Positions 1-11,542 are shown, numbered from the stretch's first letter. The stretch: 64,000 bases of DNA from Ooceraea biroi (GCF_003672135.1 NC_039513.1:620001-684000); one strand, 5' to 3'. Notes: generated by a model from the sequence alone, not told the origin. A program made the numbers and translations.

Positions 1-389
1 TTTTTTCAACATTATTCCAGCGTGAAAAACTATATTGTATTAGTTCTTGTAAAGTGTATGATTTTTTTAAATTTTCGGGTAATTGGAGCAATAATATATA
101 ATTTGTATCAATTTTTGTGTTTGTATAATTGCATACTTTACATCGTAAAGTAATGTTTAATTGGTGCTCAATTACACTCTTTATCTTATCTATGTTACTG
201 ATAAGATGTATAATAAATTCACTAACATCCTGTTGAATTGTTTCAAGATATTGATGTCCTGCCAATTGCCGTATTGCCATTATATTAATAGTTTCATCGT
301 TTGATACGTAACAATCAATAAATTTTCTTATAATATTATACGAATATACGCTCAAGGCGAAGCGAAACTTTTCTGAGAGTAGAAGAATG
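1..389 (-). pseudogene. Helitron C-terminal USP-like (peptidase C19) domain, continued
   Basis: Translating the minus strand one frame away from the helicase frame gives an uninterrupted stretch from about 389 to the window edge. It contains QQDVSEF, which matches the QQDAHEF box of ubiquitin-specific proteases, followed by LRCKVCNYT, which looks like half of the USP zinc-binding finger. It continues the Cys-box segment at the end of the 336-980 frame after a frameshift near 370. The catalytic His box would lie beyond position 1. Family knowledge: USPs are papain-like deubiquitinases. That this domain removes ubiquitin, or serves the transposon, is inference. Confidence 0.75.
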
Positions 390-980
390 AAGTATACATT
401 GAATTGAAACATTAGCATAGCAAGATATATTATCAACATTTGGAAGTCCTCTTATATGCCATAAAGAATAATCATTAATATCGTTATCATTAATTTGACA
501 TTTCAAGACATTTTTTGATATTGCCCAAATTCTATCATGAACCTTCTGAACACGTTGTTGCAAAATATTAATATGAACAAGATCTGGCCTGTATTGTATT
601 CGTAATCTGTTATATTCTATTATAGCTAACTCATTTGCTTTTACAGAAGAGGGATCAAAATTTATAAGGTGCAATCCAATCAACGTAGTCACTCGTGAAA
701 GAACGACATATATTTGTCCACAACTGAATATAGAATTTCCGGCTTCCACAATAGCATGCTTTAAACTCAATCCTTGACTTTTATGGATAGTCATACCATA
801 ACTTAGACATATAAGAAATTGTTTTCTTATAACAAATGCTCTATCCATTACTTCAAATTTAACATTTACACGTTCTATAATATGCTCTATTCCTGATGAT
901 ATTCTTATCTTTATTTTTTCTACTTTATTGTCAATTATGCTACGTATAATTGATGTAATTGTACCAATGGTACCATTCAC
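336..980 (-). pseudogene. Helitron helicase C-terminus fused to USP Cys box
   Basis: The first half holds the late PIF1/RecD-like helicase motifs of Helitrons, including YGMTIHKSQGLSL and YVVLSRVT, which couple ATP hydrolysis to DNA unwinding. After about residue 175 the protein reads GLPNVDNISCYANVSIQC, a close match to the USP Cys box (GLxNxGNTCYxN) with one extra residue and the catalytic Cys kept. The frame stops at 336, but the USP domain continues in another frame. The upstream segment, with a V-R-NIDVSLGLVNGT-like motif, is partly outside this frame. The helicase call is firm; the USP call rests on this box plus QQDVSEF further on. Confidence 0.85.
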
Positions 981-1113
981 AAGACCTAAACTAACATCGA
1001 TATTTCTTCTACCATTACACGCGCTCCTACTTTGACAGTTATGATTCTTGCTAATCTAGCTGTTCGAGAACTATCTTCATCGTCTTTATTTAATATCTTC
1101 ATAACTTTTTTCT

Positions 1114-1410
1114 TTAATATGATGCACATTCTGCCAGATCTTGAGCAACGAGTTCTATCTTATCCGAAGAAATACGATCTAACATTGCAGTATTCAAAAT
1201 ATCACATAATGCACAAGTTGGAAGTAAACAAACTGTATCCATTGGTAAATTTTGTAAGTAATTACATAAATCTTGTAATCGGTCGTCATAATTAGTTTTT
1301 CTCAAATTAATTTTTCTCGTTTCTAAAATAGTTACATCCGAATCTGTTACTGTTCCAACTCGAATTCTCGTTAATATATCTCGATAAGAGTCATCACCTT
1401 GTTGTCGCAC
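1114..1410 (-). pseudogene. Helitron helicase, middle segment
   Basis: The segment begins with MRQQGDDSYRDILTRIRVG, the conserved region after helicase motif III in Helitron proteins, and ends at LAECASY. Beyond that the reading is lost to frame and stop changes, with KEKSYEDIK recognisable in the sequence down to about 1085. It lies between the Walker-box segment (1444-2025) and the SF1 C-terminal motifs (336-980), in the expected order. Non-functional as it stands. Confidence 0.8.
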
Positions 1411-1443
1411 ATTAATTTGTAATTCATCATAAGTGAATAAAGA

Positions 1444-2025
1444 TCATAAATTTACAGAGCCCATTGCACCAACATACTTCTGAATTTGTAATTTTGCTAA
1501 TTCAATAAAAGGCGGATCTTCATGTACAGGTGGAAGTTGCAATAAATTTCCAAAAAGAAGTATATGTTTTTTGCCGAACCATCCATTATCACAATCCATG
1601 GTATTAAATATCTCTGTTAGTCGAAGATGTATGTACATGAAAGTGATATTTGAAATCATTGAAACTTCATCGATAATTATTAAAACAACATTCTTAAGTT
1701 CGTCCCGTATAACTTTAAGAGCTATATCAGAAAGTTGTTTATATTTAGCAGTACGGCCATGTTCTACTGGCAATTGAAATAATCTATGAATAGTAAGTCC
1801 ATCAATATTAAAAGCTGCTATACCGGTTGGTGCAGTTACCGCTGTGTCTTTGTCTACAATATATTTTTTAATCCAACATCTAATAGTTTTGATCAAAAAA
1901 CTCTTTCCAGTACCACCTTCACCGCTAACATAAAATCGAAGAACTTCATTATTATTAGTATCAGATAAAGCAGCAGTAATTCTATCAAAGATTCGTTTTT
2001 GATCAGTATTTAATTGCGTCACCAT
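1444..2025 (-). pseudogene. Helitron PIF1-like helicase, N-terminal ATPase part
   Basis: This frame has a Walker A box GEGGTGKS (about residues 36-43), the APTGIAAFNI motif, Walker B IIIDEVSMI, and GNLLQLPPV where helicases usually have GDLLQLPPV. These are superfamily 1 helicase motifs of the PIF1 group, which in Helitrons unwinds DNA during rolling-circle transposition. It overlaps the preceding frame by a few bases in another register, so a frameshift separates it from the Rep part. It ends at a stop near 1444. Confidence 0.92.
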
Positions 2026-3131
2026 TTCATCGACGTTAACTTCACTTTTATTACCAACATCTTTAAAAAGTCCCTCATTGCCCCTTCAACTTCGACAGGA
2101 ACACATTCTAATGGACAATTTTCAAGACAGTCATTTTCCTCTTCATCTTTTCTAATTTCTGAAATTTCTTCTTGTATTAATTCTTTAATATTATCTATAC
2201 CTTGCTGAATGACGGTTATTCTTTCGTAATACTGAAGAGCATCTTTCAATTTAAATTGTACTAAAGAAAATGCTTCTGCATAACTATCACATTCATTTTT
2301 TAATTCACTAATATCTCTCCAAGGCTGAAATAATAACAATAATGAAAAGTAGTAACGCTCTGGTTGAGTATGGACATTGTATTTGTAATGATTGATAAGA
2401 TATTCACGTTTACGTTTCCTTAAATATAAAGATTCACCGAGCACGTAATATTTTATTTTCTTAAAAATTGGTTTATCTTTCGTAATATCATACCATTTTG
2501 CATACTCATACAAATTAGTAGATTCTAGTTCTTTAGGTCTGCTCGGATAATATGTATCAATTAAAGAAGGACAAAAAATATCGGCAGATTCAGAATTTAA
2601 CATTTCAATCTCTTTGTGAGACTTAACTTTTCTACTTCTAATCATATTTACATCTAACCATCTTATAGTCGTTTCCTTGTCAGTACCGTATAATGATATT
2701 CCTAACAAAGTGTCAGCAGCTTCAAGAGCTCCACATTCCCTGTGATTCAACATGCGCACTCCAATATTCCAAAGACAACTTCTCAACGATCTTGTTGAAT
2801 TTATCTTTTGAAATGTATCTTCTGCATTATTACTCTTTTCTGCTTTGGAAACATATTTTGTAGTATACCAAGTTAATAACGTAGATTTTTCACCTACAAA
2901 TTGAATATCCATGTTTCCTTCCCAAGCAACAAGTATAGCTGGATTATAATCATTAATATTGATTTCTTCTTTGGATCGTGGCAGATCATACAATCTGCTT
3001 TTTGTTTTCAACTTTCTTCTATCCGCTATTGAAACAGCAACATCTCTAATTTTCAAAGTATTTGCTACGGATCTTGGAAAGCCAAACCTGCATACTTTCG
3101 AAAAACCTACTTTAGTTTTTTTAGTACGCAA
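2019..3131 (-). pseudogene. Helitron Rep domain, C-terminal part and linker
   Basis: This frame is in register with 3177-4184; a single TAG at 3177-3179 separates them. It contains WYTTKYVSKAEKSN, carrying the two tyrosines expected of the Helitron Y2 active site, which nick and join single-stranded DNA. An acidic linker then leads to the helicase. Both tyrosines are present here, whereas the upstream HUH motif has lost one His. It ends by frameshift into the helicase frame at about 2020. Confidence 0.85.
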
Positions 3132-3176
3132 GCAGTAATCATTATGTTTATGTCGTTGATGTGTATTTACACGTCG

Positions 3177-4184
3177 CTATAATTCCGGTGATAATTCTTT
3201 ATTTGGCATTCTACAAGTGACATATTTTAAGATAAAAGATGCAATTTCTTCATTAGAAGATGTACCAATTACCGGAGCATCTTTTATCCAAATTAACAAA
3301 TGAAAATACTGCATACCTCTGCCTTGATATTCACGACGCCAAAAGTAATGAGTGACCTCTCCGATTGGATTATCAGGTGAACAAATAAAATCAAGCATAG
3401 CTTTAAATTTATTATCTATGAATCTCGAAGTTGATACAGGATCGAATGCAATAAGTTCGTTTGAAGATTTTCCATTAGCAATTGATTCATTTATTTCTCG
3501 AAGATATTCTATCAAATCGGTCCATAACCATTCGTATGGACTAAGAGTAAGAAACCAAGTAGCAGGTCCGTAATTATTTATCATACAACGCAAATTGCCT
3601 CTAGGTATTCTCCAATATTGTTCTGTATTTCGTAACTTAGAAAATATAGTACTTAAGTTAGATTCAAGCTGCTGGTTAGATAATTGCTCCAAATAAGTAG
3701 CAGCTGTATACTTTTCACGAGGATCAGTAACATTCAGTTTATGAAATATGCCAGCATTTAATTGTCGCATATTGTTATCATGTAATGAATAGAAAAGAAA
3801 TTGTGGATTTGTCCGAAATTCCGAGTGTTCCGACATAAGTCTTAATTTAATATATTCGAAATCAGTTATCCGGACACATCTATCTTCATGCTGTCCATTT
3901 ACACCATATGGATATAAATCAGGAAAACATTTTGTATCCAAATCTTTATTACGATTATCCAATGGAATATCTTGAATTTTCTTCATTTGATAAAGTTTAG
4001 TTGCAGGTTCATTTATTCTTTTTTCATACATAGGATATATTGTACATTGTTCATAATATTCATCTGTTTGCGACATTTGAGTCAATAATGCCTCGTGTGT
4101 TTTCTTAATTTTATTTTCTTCATTATCATAACATTGAGAATCATGTTCTTGAAACTCAACGTTTTGTAATTCGGAATGTAACAA
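3177..4184 (-). pseudogene. Helitron Rep (HUH) domain, N-terminal part
   Basis: The Helitron_like_N / Rep region is recognisable: CFPDLYPYG, the FRTNPQFLFYSL stretch, the WFLTLSPYEW motif and REYQGRGMQYFHLLIWI. In the last motif active Helitrons read H-x-H at the metal-binding site; here it is Y-F-H, so one metal ligand is replaced by Tyr. Upstream the frame once continued into 6639-6830, as shown by ELY...IPTKAN-like fragments on either side of the MITE and mariner insertions. The His loss and the stop at 3177 predict no nicking activity. Confidence 0.88.
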
Positions 4185-4301
4185 ACTTTCAGGAGATGTT
4201 GGTAGTATAATGTCTGAATATATAGGATTATTTTGTTTTAACCATATTAAGGCTATCCATACTTTTTTTACATCGACTAATTTTTCCCAGATTATATTTG
4301 C

Positions 4302-5294
4302 GGTAAATATTCATAAAAGGTCAAACCTCACCGATGACCTTGACATATGTTATAGAGGTCATCCTCCTGAGTGACCTTCACAAGGTTATAGGTGGCGGTC
4401 ATTGTTTATTAAAAAGTTATTAACCAAAGAGATTTGAATAATTATTCGCATAAGGCGACAGTGCCGATACCTTGATCATGACATGTTATAGATATCACTT
4501 TCCTCAGTAACGTTCTACGAGTTTAGCCATCGCTCGTTGTTTATTAAACAGTTAAAGAGTATATTTGATGGAATTTTAGCTTTAGGTCAGAAATAGGTTT
4601 GGGTTAGGTTATATTTTCCGAAACTGGAGCCCCGGACACATACGCTCGTGTTCAGCCCGCTTCGCGGGAGGGCGGGGAGGAGAGGCTTTGCCCCTCCTCC
4701 GCCGGAGCCAGTGTAACAGATTTCACCATACAGATTTTGATCACCTGGTACACGGCACGGATCCCGGCTGGGGGGAGGGGCGAAATCCCCTTTACAAATG
4801 TTATCAAGGTCATTACCATCACTGAAAATGTTATTAACAAAAAAATTTGGCTTCATCTTGTAAAATACATGCGTGGATACAATGGGTTCCGCCCCCTCTG
4901 TGGGGGGGCTCCACTTCCGAAAAAAATAACCTAACTCAAACCTATTTCTGCTTTAAAATGTTTTAGCTGTCGCTCACATTTTCGTTTTAAAGCAGAAATA
5001 GGTTTGGGTTAGGTTAGGTTATTTTTTCCGGAAATGGAATCCCCCCGCAGGGGGGCGGAACACACTGTGTTCACGCATGTACTTTACTTTATAATATATG
5101 TCACAGTGAAGTCCTCACTTTGCATACAAAGCTCAAAATTCATGCAAAATAATTAAACTTCTTTTGTTAATAACTTTTTAATAAACATCGACCGCCGGCT
5201 AAAACCTTTTGAAGGTCACTCAGAGTGATGACTTTGACAACATATGTCAAGGTCAAGGTCATTGGTGAGGTTTGACCTTTTATGCATATTTACC
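4302..5294. mobile_element. Foldback MITE 1, 8-bp TSD
   Basis: A 993-bp element with long inverted ends that begin GGTAAATATT and carry GACCTTGACATATG-type motifs; the arms also share GTTATTAACAAAAG. It is flanked by a perfect 8-bp direct repeat ATATTTGC (4294-4301 and 5295-5302). The GC-rich centre contains a CCCGCTTCGCGGG hairpin and long open frames with no protein-like character. It is inserted in the Helitron reading frame. Related copies lie at 19714-20630 and 21609-22485. An 8-bp TSD suits hAT, P or Merlin-type transposases, but no coding capacity remains. Confidence 0.9.
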
Positions 5295-5330
5295 ATATTT
5301 GCTTTAGTTGGAATACCACGAACTAATATA

Positions 5331-6636
5331 CGAGGTATGTCCGGAAAGTAATGAGACTGATTTTTAAAAAAATCGTGTATTGAAAAAAATTACAAATTAA
5401 TATTATCTCCCTCAAAGTATGACCCTTGGGAGCGCACACACCGCTCCCAACGATTCTTCCATTCGTTGTAGCAATGAATGAACTCATTTTCTGTCAGGCT
5501 GTTTAGGGCGTCGGTCACGGCTTTCTGAATATTCTCAATGGTCCTGAAATGTTTTCCCTTCAAGTGAGATTTCAACTTCGGGAAGAGAAAAAAGTCGCAC
5601 GGGGCCAAGTCCGGGCTGTAAGGTGGGTGGGGGAGAACGGTAATTGATTTTCCATTGAGAAACTCTCTCACAAGCAAAGACGTGTGACTTGGAGCGTTGT
5701 CGTGATGGAGGATCCATGATTGTGCGATTTCACGATGCACACGCACAACCCTTTTTCTCAACCGTTCCAAAACGTCCCGATAAAACGCTTAATTAACAGT
5801 TTGGCCCTGTGGCACGAATTCCTTGTGGATGATTCCACGACAATCAAAGAAAACAATCAGCATCGTTTTGATTTGCTCATTCAAGCTTTTTTGGGACGAG
5901 GTGATTGACTTGTGTACCATTCAGCACTTTGCCTTTTTGTTTCGGGGTCATACTCAAACGCCCATGTTTCATCTCCTGTGATCACTTTTCCGAGGAAATC
6001 GGGTTCATTCGTCAAACGGTCCAACATTTCCTGACTTGTGAGCAAACGGTGTTCCATCTGATCAGCGCCCAAATTTTTGGGAACGAGTTTGGCACAAATT
6101 TTTCGCATGTGCAATTTTTCCGTTATAATTTCATGAACGATTGTTTTACTGATTCCCACCTCTTCTGCGATCATTCTCACATTCATCCGACGATCACGGT
6201 TCAGTACGGACAAAATAGCATTCACATTTTCTTCAGTTGTGTAGTGGAAGGACGTCCTGAACGGGGTTCATCTTCGACACTTTCCCGACCGTCTTTGAAC
6301 GTTTTGTGCTAACGGAAAATTTGTGTTTTTGACGGAATCACTGCCGTATGCTTTCTTCAACATTTCCATGGCTTCCGTCGCTGATTTACCGAGTTTAACA
6401 CAAAATTTCATTGCGTAACGTTTTTCTATGTTAGCCTTCATTTTTCTCACGACGAGGGTCAATGACCGGAGTCCACAAAAACTAGTGCACGGACTCAACG
6501 AGTGTTAGTATGAAGTTAGGGTGGGTTTCGTCGTCTACATGGGACCGCGATAGCTGTGACCCTGCCTCACGATCTCCGTACAAACACCCTTAGGTCCGGT
6601 ATATTTTTAGTTTCATTACTTTTTGGACACACCTCG
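5331..6636 (-). mobile_element. Mariner element inserted in the Helitron
   Basis: The inverted ends CGAGGTATGTCCGGAAAGTA and CGAGGTGTGTCCAAAAAGTA (right end read in reverse) are flanked by TA on both sides, the mariner target duplication. The 1306-bp length is typical for mariner. It sits 29 bp from MITE 1, inside Helitron coding sequence, and is younger than the Helitron. The transposase gene inside is on the minus strand and broken. Confidence 0.93.
5390..6498 (-). pseudogene. Mariner transposase (DD34D), frameshifted
   Basis: Three frame fragments make up one transposase. The N-terminal helix-turn-helix part, around MKANIEKRYAM, is at 6268-6498. The middle, with the first catalytic Asp in TGDETWAFEYDP, is at 5881-6225. 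The C-terminal part at 5390-5770 has HHDNAPSH (second Asp) and PPYSPDLAPCDFFLFPKLK (third Asp), the mariner signature. The probable start is the Met at about 6438, not the upstream Met. Frameshifts near 6320, 6225 and 5880 prevent a full-length product. All three catalytic Asp codons survive. Confidence 0.92.
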
Positions 6637-6638
6637 TA

Positions 6639-7521
6639 TATAGTTCATGATTTAGATTAATAGGTTCATTAGAAGGACAAATCTTCTTTAAAGTTTCTTC
6701 CATAGGCAATGGCAAATGGAACGTTCTACCTTTTACTTTTGAAATTATGTGTTTGTGTGGTAAATTTTTATTCATTACTGTACCCATTCTTTGCACAACT
6801 TGAAATGCTTTAGCTCGTTGTATAAGAATTTGTTCCTAATCATTTAATGTTGAAATTTCTTTCGGTACAGGTAATACTTCAAGCTTATTGGTTCTGCATG
6901 TTGGCGGTATTTTGTTATTTTTAAAATATCGATCACAAAATTTGCAAATAATATAATTTTTTTTATTTTTAATCCTATATCATTAATAAAATTATTCCAA
7001 ACTATGGCACCATTTTTCTTACAAATTTTTATCATGATAATATCTCTCTTAAAGCAATATTTTGTGCAAGAAATACAGACATACTTTGGAACATCCATTG
7101 ATCGTTTCGTAAATGCTTTAAAGGCCAAATTATATTGGGACTGAATTTCATCCTCATTTAAATTAATTTCCGCAATAACCTGTGATGATACAGTCGTTGC
7201 TTTTTGTTGAGCCTCAATTGTAATATCCCGGAGTCTGTTTATATCAACATCGTTTAATGCTTTGTGTAGTTTATTTAACTTTTTATTAAAAATGATTAAA
7301 TCATATAGTAATCTTTTAATATTTCGTATCATCGGATAATGGGGAGACATTATTTCAATAGATAAAAACCATGATCTACATACTTCATAGTCAATATAAC
7401 AGCCATGAGAATGACCTAGTTTGTTTTGATGTATCCGATTGTAACAATTATGATAACATAAAAATTTGTTACGAAAAGTCTTTAATGTACAATTTGAAAA
7501 TGCTTCAAAGTAGTACTTCAA
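6639..7521 (-). pseudogene. Helitron region upstream of Rep, Cys-rich
   Basis: Two frame fragments (6844-7521 and 6590-6796, the latter running into the mariner) belong to the Helitron N-terminal region. CISCTKYCFKRDI resembles the paired-Cys segment seen before Rep in insect Helitrons, and KVKGRTFHLPLPMEETLKKICP-like text precedes a hydrophilic linker. A frameshift near 6900 separates CR-x-NKLEVLPVP-like sequence from the rest. It rejoins the Rep frame at 4184 once the two insertions are removed. No enzymatic motif is visible here. Confidence 0.75.
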
Positions 7522-7590
7522 ATCGTTTATAATGTTCTCTTCTATTTTACAAAGTAAACTACAGCGCCAAGCTTTTCTGATTTTGTGTTT

Positions 7591-9582
7591 TTATTGTATT
7601 AAAGGTAAAATATTAATTGCTTTGCCTTCGGAATCCATTACAATAGGTTCAGAAAAATTATATACACGATAGGTAGTTTCTGCAAAATATAATTCTGAAG
7701 AAGTGGTATGTTTAGCTTGTCCACAGAACATATTTACATAATCTGTAAATTTTAATGAAGGACATTCCGTTGCACGTGTCAGACAAACTTTAATTTTTTG
7801 TTTACATTTAAGAAATATTCTTTTCATTTGTCGAATATAAACCTTTCTTATATAAAAGCACCATTTTGCTATACGTTCAGCCTCCAATCTATTTTCAAAC
7901 AACGATGCCATTCTAAGAAGCTTTGATATATTTCTAATACACCTTTCTTTATTGTACTTCAGTATAATATTATTATTATTAATTTTATGATTATTGTTTA
8001 ATCCTTTACGTATTTTGTTTTTATAGTAAATCTTTCTATTTAATAGCACATTTTTTCTATATAAACTATAATATTCCTCCCTCGATTTCTTTATATCTTT
8101 TCTATGTTTTTCATAATATTCCTTATTCCGTTTCTTTTTGCTATTTATAGGTTTTTCATAATATTCCTTATTAGATTTCTTTATATCATTTCTCTGTTTC
8201 TCATAATTACTTTTTTTTCTTGTTAATAAATCCTTTTTATGTAATTCATAATATTGTTTGTTAAGAACTCTTTTTTTATTTTTACGTAAACTAATAACAT
8301 CTATCTTATGCAATAAAATATTTTCTGACTTATAGTTCTTATTTTGCTTTTTATTACTATCTCTATGATTATGACAATTTATTTTACTTTTTATCCTTTG
8401 TTGATCTCCAGTTAAATCTTTAGTCATTATAATGTTATTAATTATACTATCTTTCTTGAATTCATATTTACTATTAATTTGTTTTAAACCAATTGATACT
8501 GTAAGTTGAGGAAAGTGTTCTATTTTATTTGATTGAAACATTTCCGCTAAATGCTGACGTATTACACTATGATCATATATAATTCTATCCGGTTGAAGAT
8601 CAAATAAAAGAGATACTGCAAAGGCTATTGCAAAAACTCCGCAATCGTTACCATTAGGTTGCAACTGAACCGTTGGAAACTTTACTGGTTGTTTATCAAA
8701 GGAATAGAATGGATATAATTTTTCAAGATAAATTTTATGATGTGCATGTAATTGTTTCATATTTAATGAGTCATAAATATAAATCATTTTAGTATCGTAA
8801 TAGCTGCAAACCCAATGACCGTCTAAATTAGTTGCTATATCGCTGCAACTATGCAATATTTGAACATGTTTTTGATTTTCAAAGACAGGTTCAATTCTAT
8901 CAGGACATTGAATTTTCCATGACTCACGTGGTTTATATTGTGAGCAATTTTTTAATAATAAAGCAAAATAGTCAATATGAATATCCTCGAACCATTCACC
9001 TCTAAGAGTAGTCTGTATATACTGCTGGCTTAGAGGTGAAATATTTGTAACAAAAGTTGTACATTTATGTTCATTTATTTTTGTTATACAAGAACTGATA
9101 TCTGTTAATAATGTGTTTTTCTGAATATATGTAGGAAAATTATTTGTATAATTATTTTTACTATCTTGTGTTTTGCCTGTAGAAATATGTAATGATGAAA
9201 AGGAATTCTTCAAAGTGCCATGAGTAGATTGCTTAACATCATTACATTCATTTACAGTATTATTATTTTTATTCATTTTATTATAATCATCAAATGGATC
9301 TGACATTGTATCATCTTTCTTTACCATTTGCTCTATTATCATTTCATTATCATGAGTTGTATTGTTTTTTAATTTTTTGATTAAACCTACAGATTTTTCC
9401 TGTTTAGCTTTTTCTTGTCGACGTTTTCGTTTTTTATTAGCTAATGCCTCTCTTCTTTGTATTTGATCCAAAGTAAAAAGTTCTTTCGGATCAGTGGGTC
9501 TCATAATTCGGGGGAAGTGTTCTATTTTATTTAGTTTAAACATTTGTGCTAAGTGTTGACGCATTAAAGTATGATCATACAT
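7591..9582 (-). pseudogene. Helitron N-terminal protein: second Ulp1-like protease and Lys-rich repeats
   Basis: The frame opens with the tail of protease copy 1 and a basic stretch. It then has a full Ulp1/C48-like domain: GHWVCSYYD (His), IYDSLN (Asp), QLQPNGNDCGVF (oxyanion Gln and catalytic Cys). After it come several imperfect repeats of the form KEYYEKHRKDIKK, typical of Helitron N-termini, then a Cys-containing segment up to TYRVYNFSEP. Family knowledge: C48 enzymes cleave SUMO-like proteins. The catalytic triad is intact in this copy. The frame is 663 codons without a stop and is the best preserved part of the Helitron. Confidence 0.85.
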
Positions 9583-10084
9583 AACTGTATCTGGTCGAAG
9601 ACCGAATAAAAGTGATACTGCAAATGCAGTTTAGTGCAGTTGCGAAAACACCACAATCATAAGCATTACATTGACTTTGAACTGTCGGAAATCGTACCGG
9701 TTTTTTATCAAAAGAATAAAATGGATATAATTTCTCAAGATATAGCTTATGATGAGCATGCAAGCGTTTTAAATTTAATGAATCATAAATGTAAATAGCT
9801 TTTGTATCATAATAGCTACAAACCCAATGCCCATTTTCATTAGTAATCATATCGCTGCAGCTATGCAATATTTGAATATGTTTCTGATCCTTACAAACAG
9901 ATTCGATGGTATCAGGACATTGTATTCTCCACGTTTCACGTGGTCGATATTCTGAACAAGATTTTAATAATAATCCAAAATAATCGATATGAGTGTCTTC
10001 TAACCATTTACCTTCAACTATTATCTGCATTGCGGAAGTATTCAAGAATTGAGTATTATTATTACTTATTTTATTTGCAGACAT
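9575..10084 (-). pseudogene. Helitron first Ulp1-like (C48) protease domain
   Basis: This is the N-terminal frame of the Helitron protein, starting at Met 10084. It repeats the domain found further on: GHWVCSYYD, IYDSLNLKRLHAHHK, then CNAYDCGVF with the catalytic Cys. The frame breaks just after the Cys, where about 10 bases are repeated (near 9630-9650) and shift the register; the missing tail is found at the start of 7591-9582. The two protease copies are close enough in sequence to be a tandem duplication within one gene. Confidence 0.8.
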
Positions 10085-11284
10085 AATAAAAAAACAATAA
10101 AACAGAATTATTTATTTATTATTATTATTATTGTACACAGAATAATTAAGAAATACTTAAGAACACATAATAATTAGGCGTCTAAATATTTTACAATACT
10201 TAACAAATTGGACGCCCTTACAGACAATAATAAATAAGTTTGACACATTTGACAAATAATTGAGCTCAACACTAAAGATTTAGCCCTGTATTGTGTAAGA
10301 AAATTTTTGCTCTATAAGCTCTGTAGCTCTTTAGTTCTTTAGCTCTTTCTTCTTTTCGCTTGTCCCTCTTTCTCTTTTGCTCTACAGTGCTACGTAGCTT
10401 ATAGAGATACAGCGTTACAGAACATTTTTACAGAATAGACCCCTTAATGTTAATGTAGCTGAGTCTTTTAGTCAGCGCTTGCAGCAGCCGAGTTTTTAAT
10501 GCAGCGCTTATGGCAGCCGATACCCAGCGCCAGAGAGCAGCCTCTATAATGTTAAACGTCCCCAATGTGTAACCTGCAAATAAAAATATTTTATTCATTA
10601 TTAATTGCAATCTACGATATCACATATAATAATGCATTTAATTTATATAATATATATAAATATACCTTTAGTATATAATCCGAAACAATTGAATATTTAC
10701 AGACAAGTTTGGCTGTGATAACTTTTTTTTTGTTCCGGGTGGAACAGATAGCGCTTTCAGCCTTGGCCCCCAAGACTATTTAACGCAAGTCTGTGATAAC
10801 TGCAAAAATAGAGGTTATAATAAAACTCAGCAACAGAAATGTCTTTATATCAGAATACATGCATTTTCTATCTACATATGTATGTATGTATATATATGTA
10901 TGTATATACGTATGTACCTGCTATACTCTTAAGAGTTAGTAAAAGAAGTATATCGCTTGAAAACTTCTGAGCTAGCTTCTGAAGCACCACGTAAAGCACG
11001 TAGAAACAGAAACAATATGGCGTCATAAAGTGCCAATGCGGGGATTTCCCCGCGGGTCCACTTCGCGGTCCACTTGGCGGTCCGAATAACGCGACCATAG
11101 AGTAGGTAAAAGGAGAGTGTCGTCAATTGAGTGTCGCGGAATCGCCATTTTCAGAGAAATTTGTGAGCGGTAAGTTTGAATTGTAAAATATAATAATAGT
11201 TTGATAATGAAATAGAAATTTCAATTTTGTAGTCTGTAATTATTATTTTTAATTACTATTTATTAAAATATTATTAATCTTAAA
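10085..11284. other. No gene seen; AT-rich spacer
   Basis: No coding signal is convincing. The frame at 10428-10610 lacks any recognisable domain. A TATG/TATA microsatellite lies at about 10870-10917. The stretch should contain the Helitron 5' terminus, but no unique TC-start could be picked out. Confidence 0.5.
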
Positions 11285-11513
11285 TCTATATATATATAAG
11301 CCAAATACCACTCACTGACTCATCAACGTGCAACCCGAACCACTGCACCCATCAACTTGACATTTTAAGGGTATATTCCTACTATCACGTAGGTGCTCAC
11401 TAAGGGTGGGTTTTCCGAATTCCACCCCTAACGGGTGAGAAGAGGTAAAATGTGTTTTTATTTAATTCTACACATAATATCGCGGGCGAAGCCCGCGTGA
11501 CGGGGGATGCTAG
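11285..11513 (+). mobile_element. Non-autonomous Helitron, copy 1
   Basis: A 229-bp unit that starts TCTATATATATATAAGCC and ends with the hairpin GCGGGCGAAGCCCGC, a short spacer and CTAG. It lies between a flanking A and T with no target duplication. The 5' TC, the 3' hairpin about 10-15 bases before CTRR, and the A/T insertion site are the three Helitron hallmarks. It has no coding capacity and is closely similar to copy 2 downstream. Whether it was mobilised by the large Helitron at 1-10084 cannot be told, because that element's termini are not visible. Confidence 0.8.
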
Positions 11514-11542
11514 TAATTAATAAGTGTAAAATCTTCTATATA

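Larger units (their letters stand above)
1..10084 (-). mobile_element. Autonomous-type Helitron, decayed, 3' end off window
   Basis: The minus-strand frames from 10084 down to 1 follow Helitron order: protease domains, lysine-rich repeats, zinc-like Cys pairs, Rep (HUH-type) domain and PIF1-type helicase, then an extra C-terminal USP domain. The chain is broken by frameshifts and in-frame stops and by two insertions, a MITE at 4302-5294 and a mariner at 5331-6636. With both removed, the coding segment ending near 6640 rejoins the one starting near 4300. The CTRR end with hairpin is outside the window and I could not place the 5' TC end in 10085-11284. The order of breaks implies an old copy that later received the nested insertions. 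Confidence 0.9.

Noticed and set aside
4587..4934. Overlapping open frames on both strands rich in Gly and Pro
   Set aside because: They translate the GC-rich inverted core of MITE 1; similar frames arise in MITE 2. No domain and no start context.
6590..6796. Independent small gene
   Set aside because: Its first part is Helitron sequence and its last residues are mariner terminal repeat.
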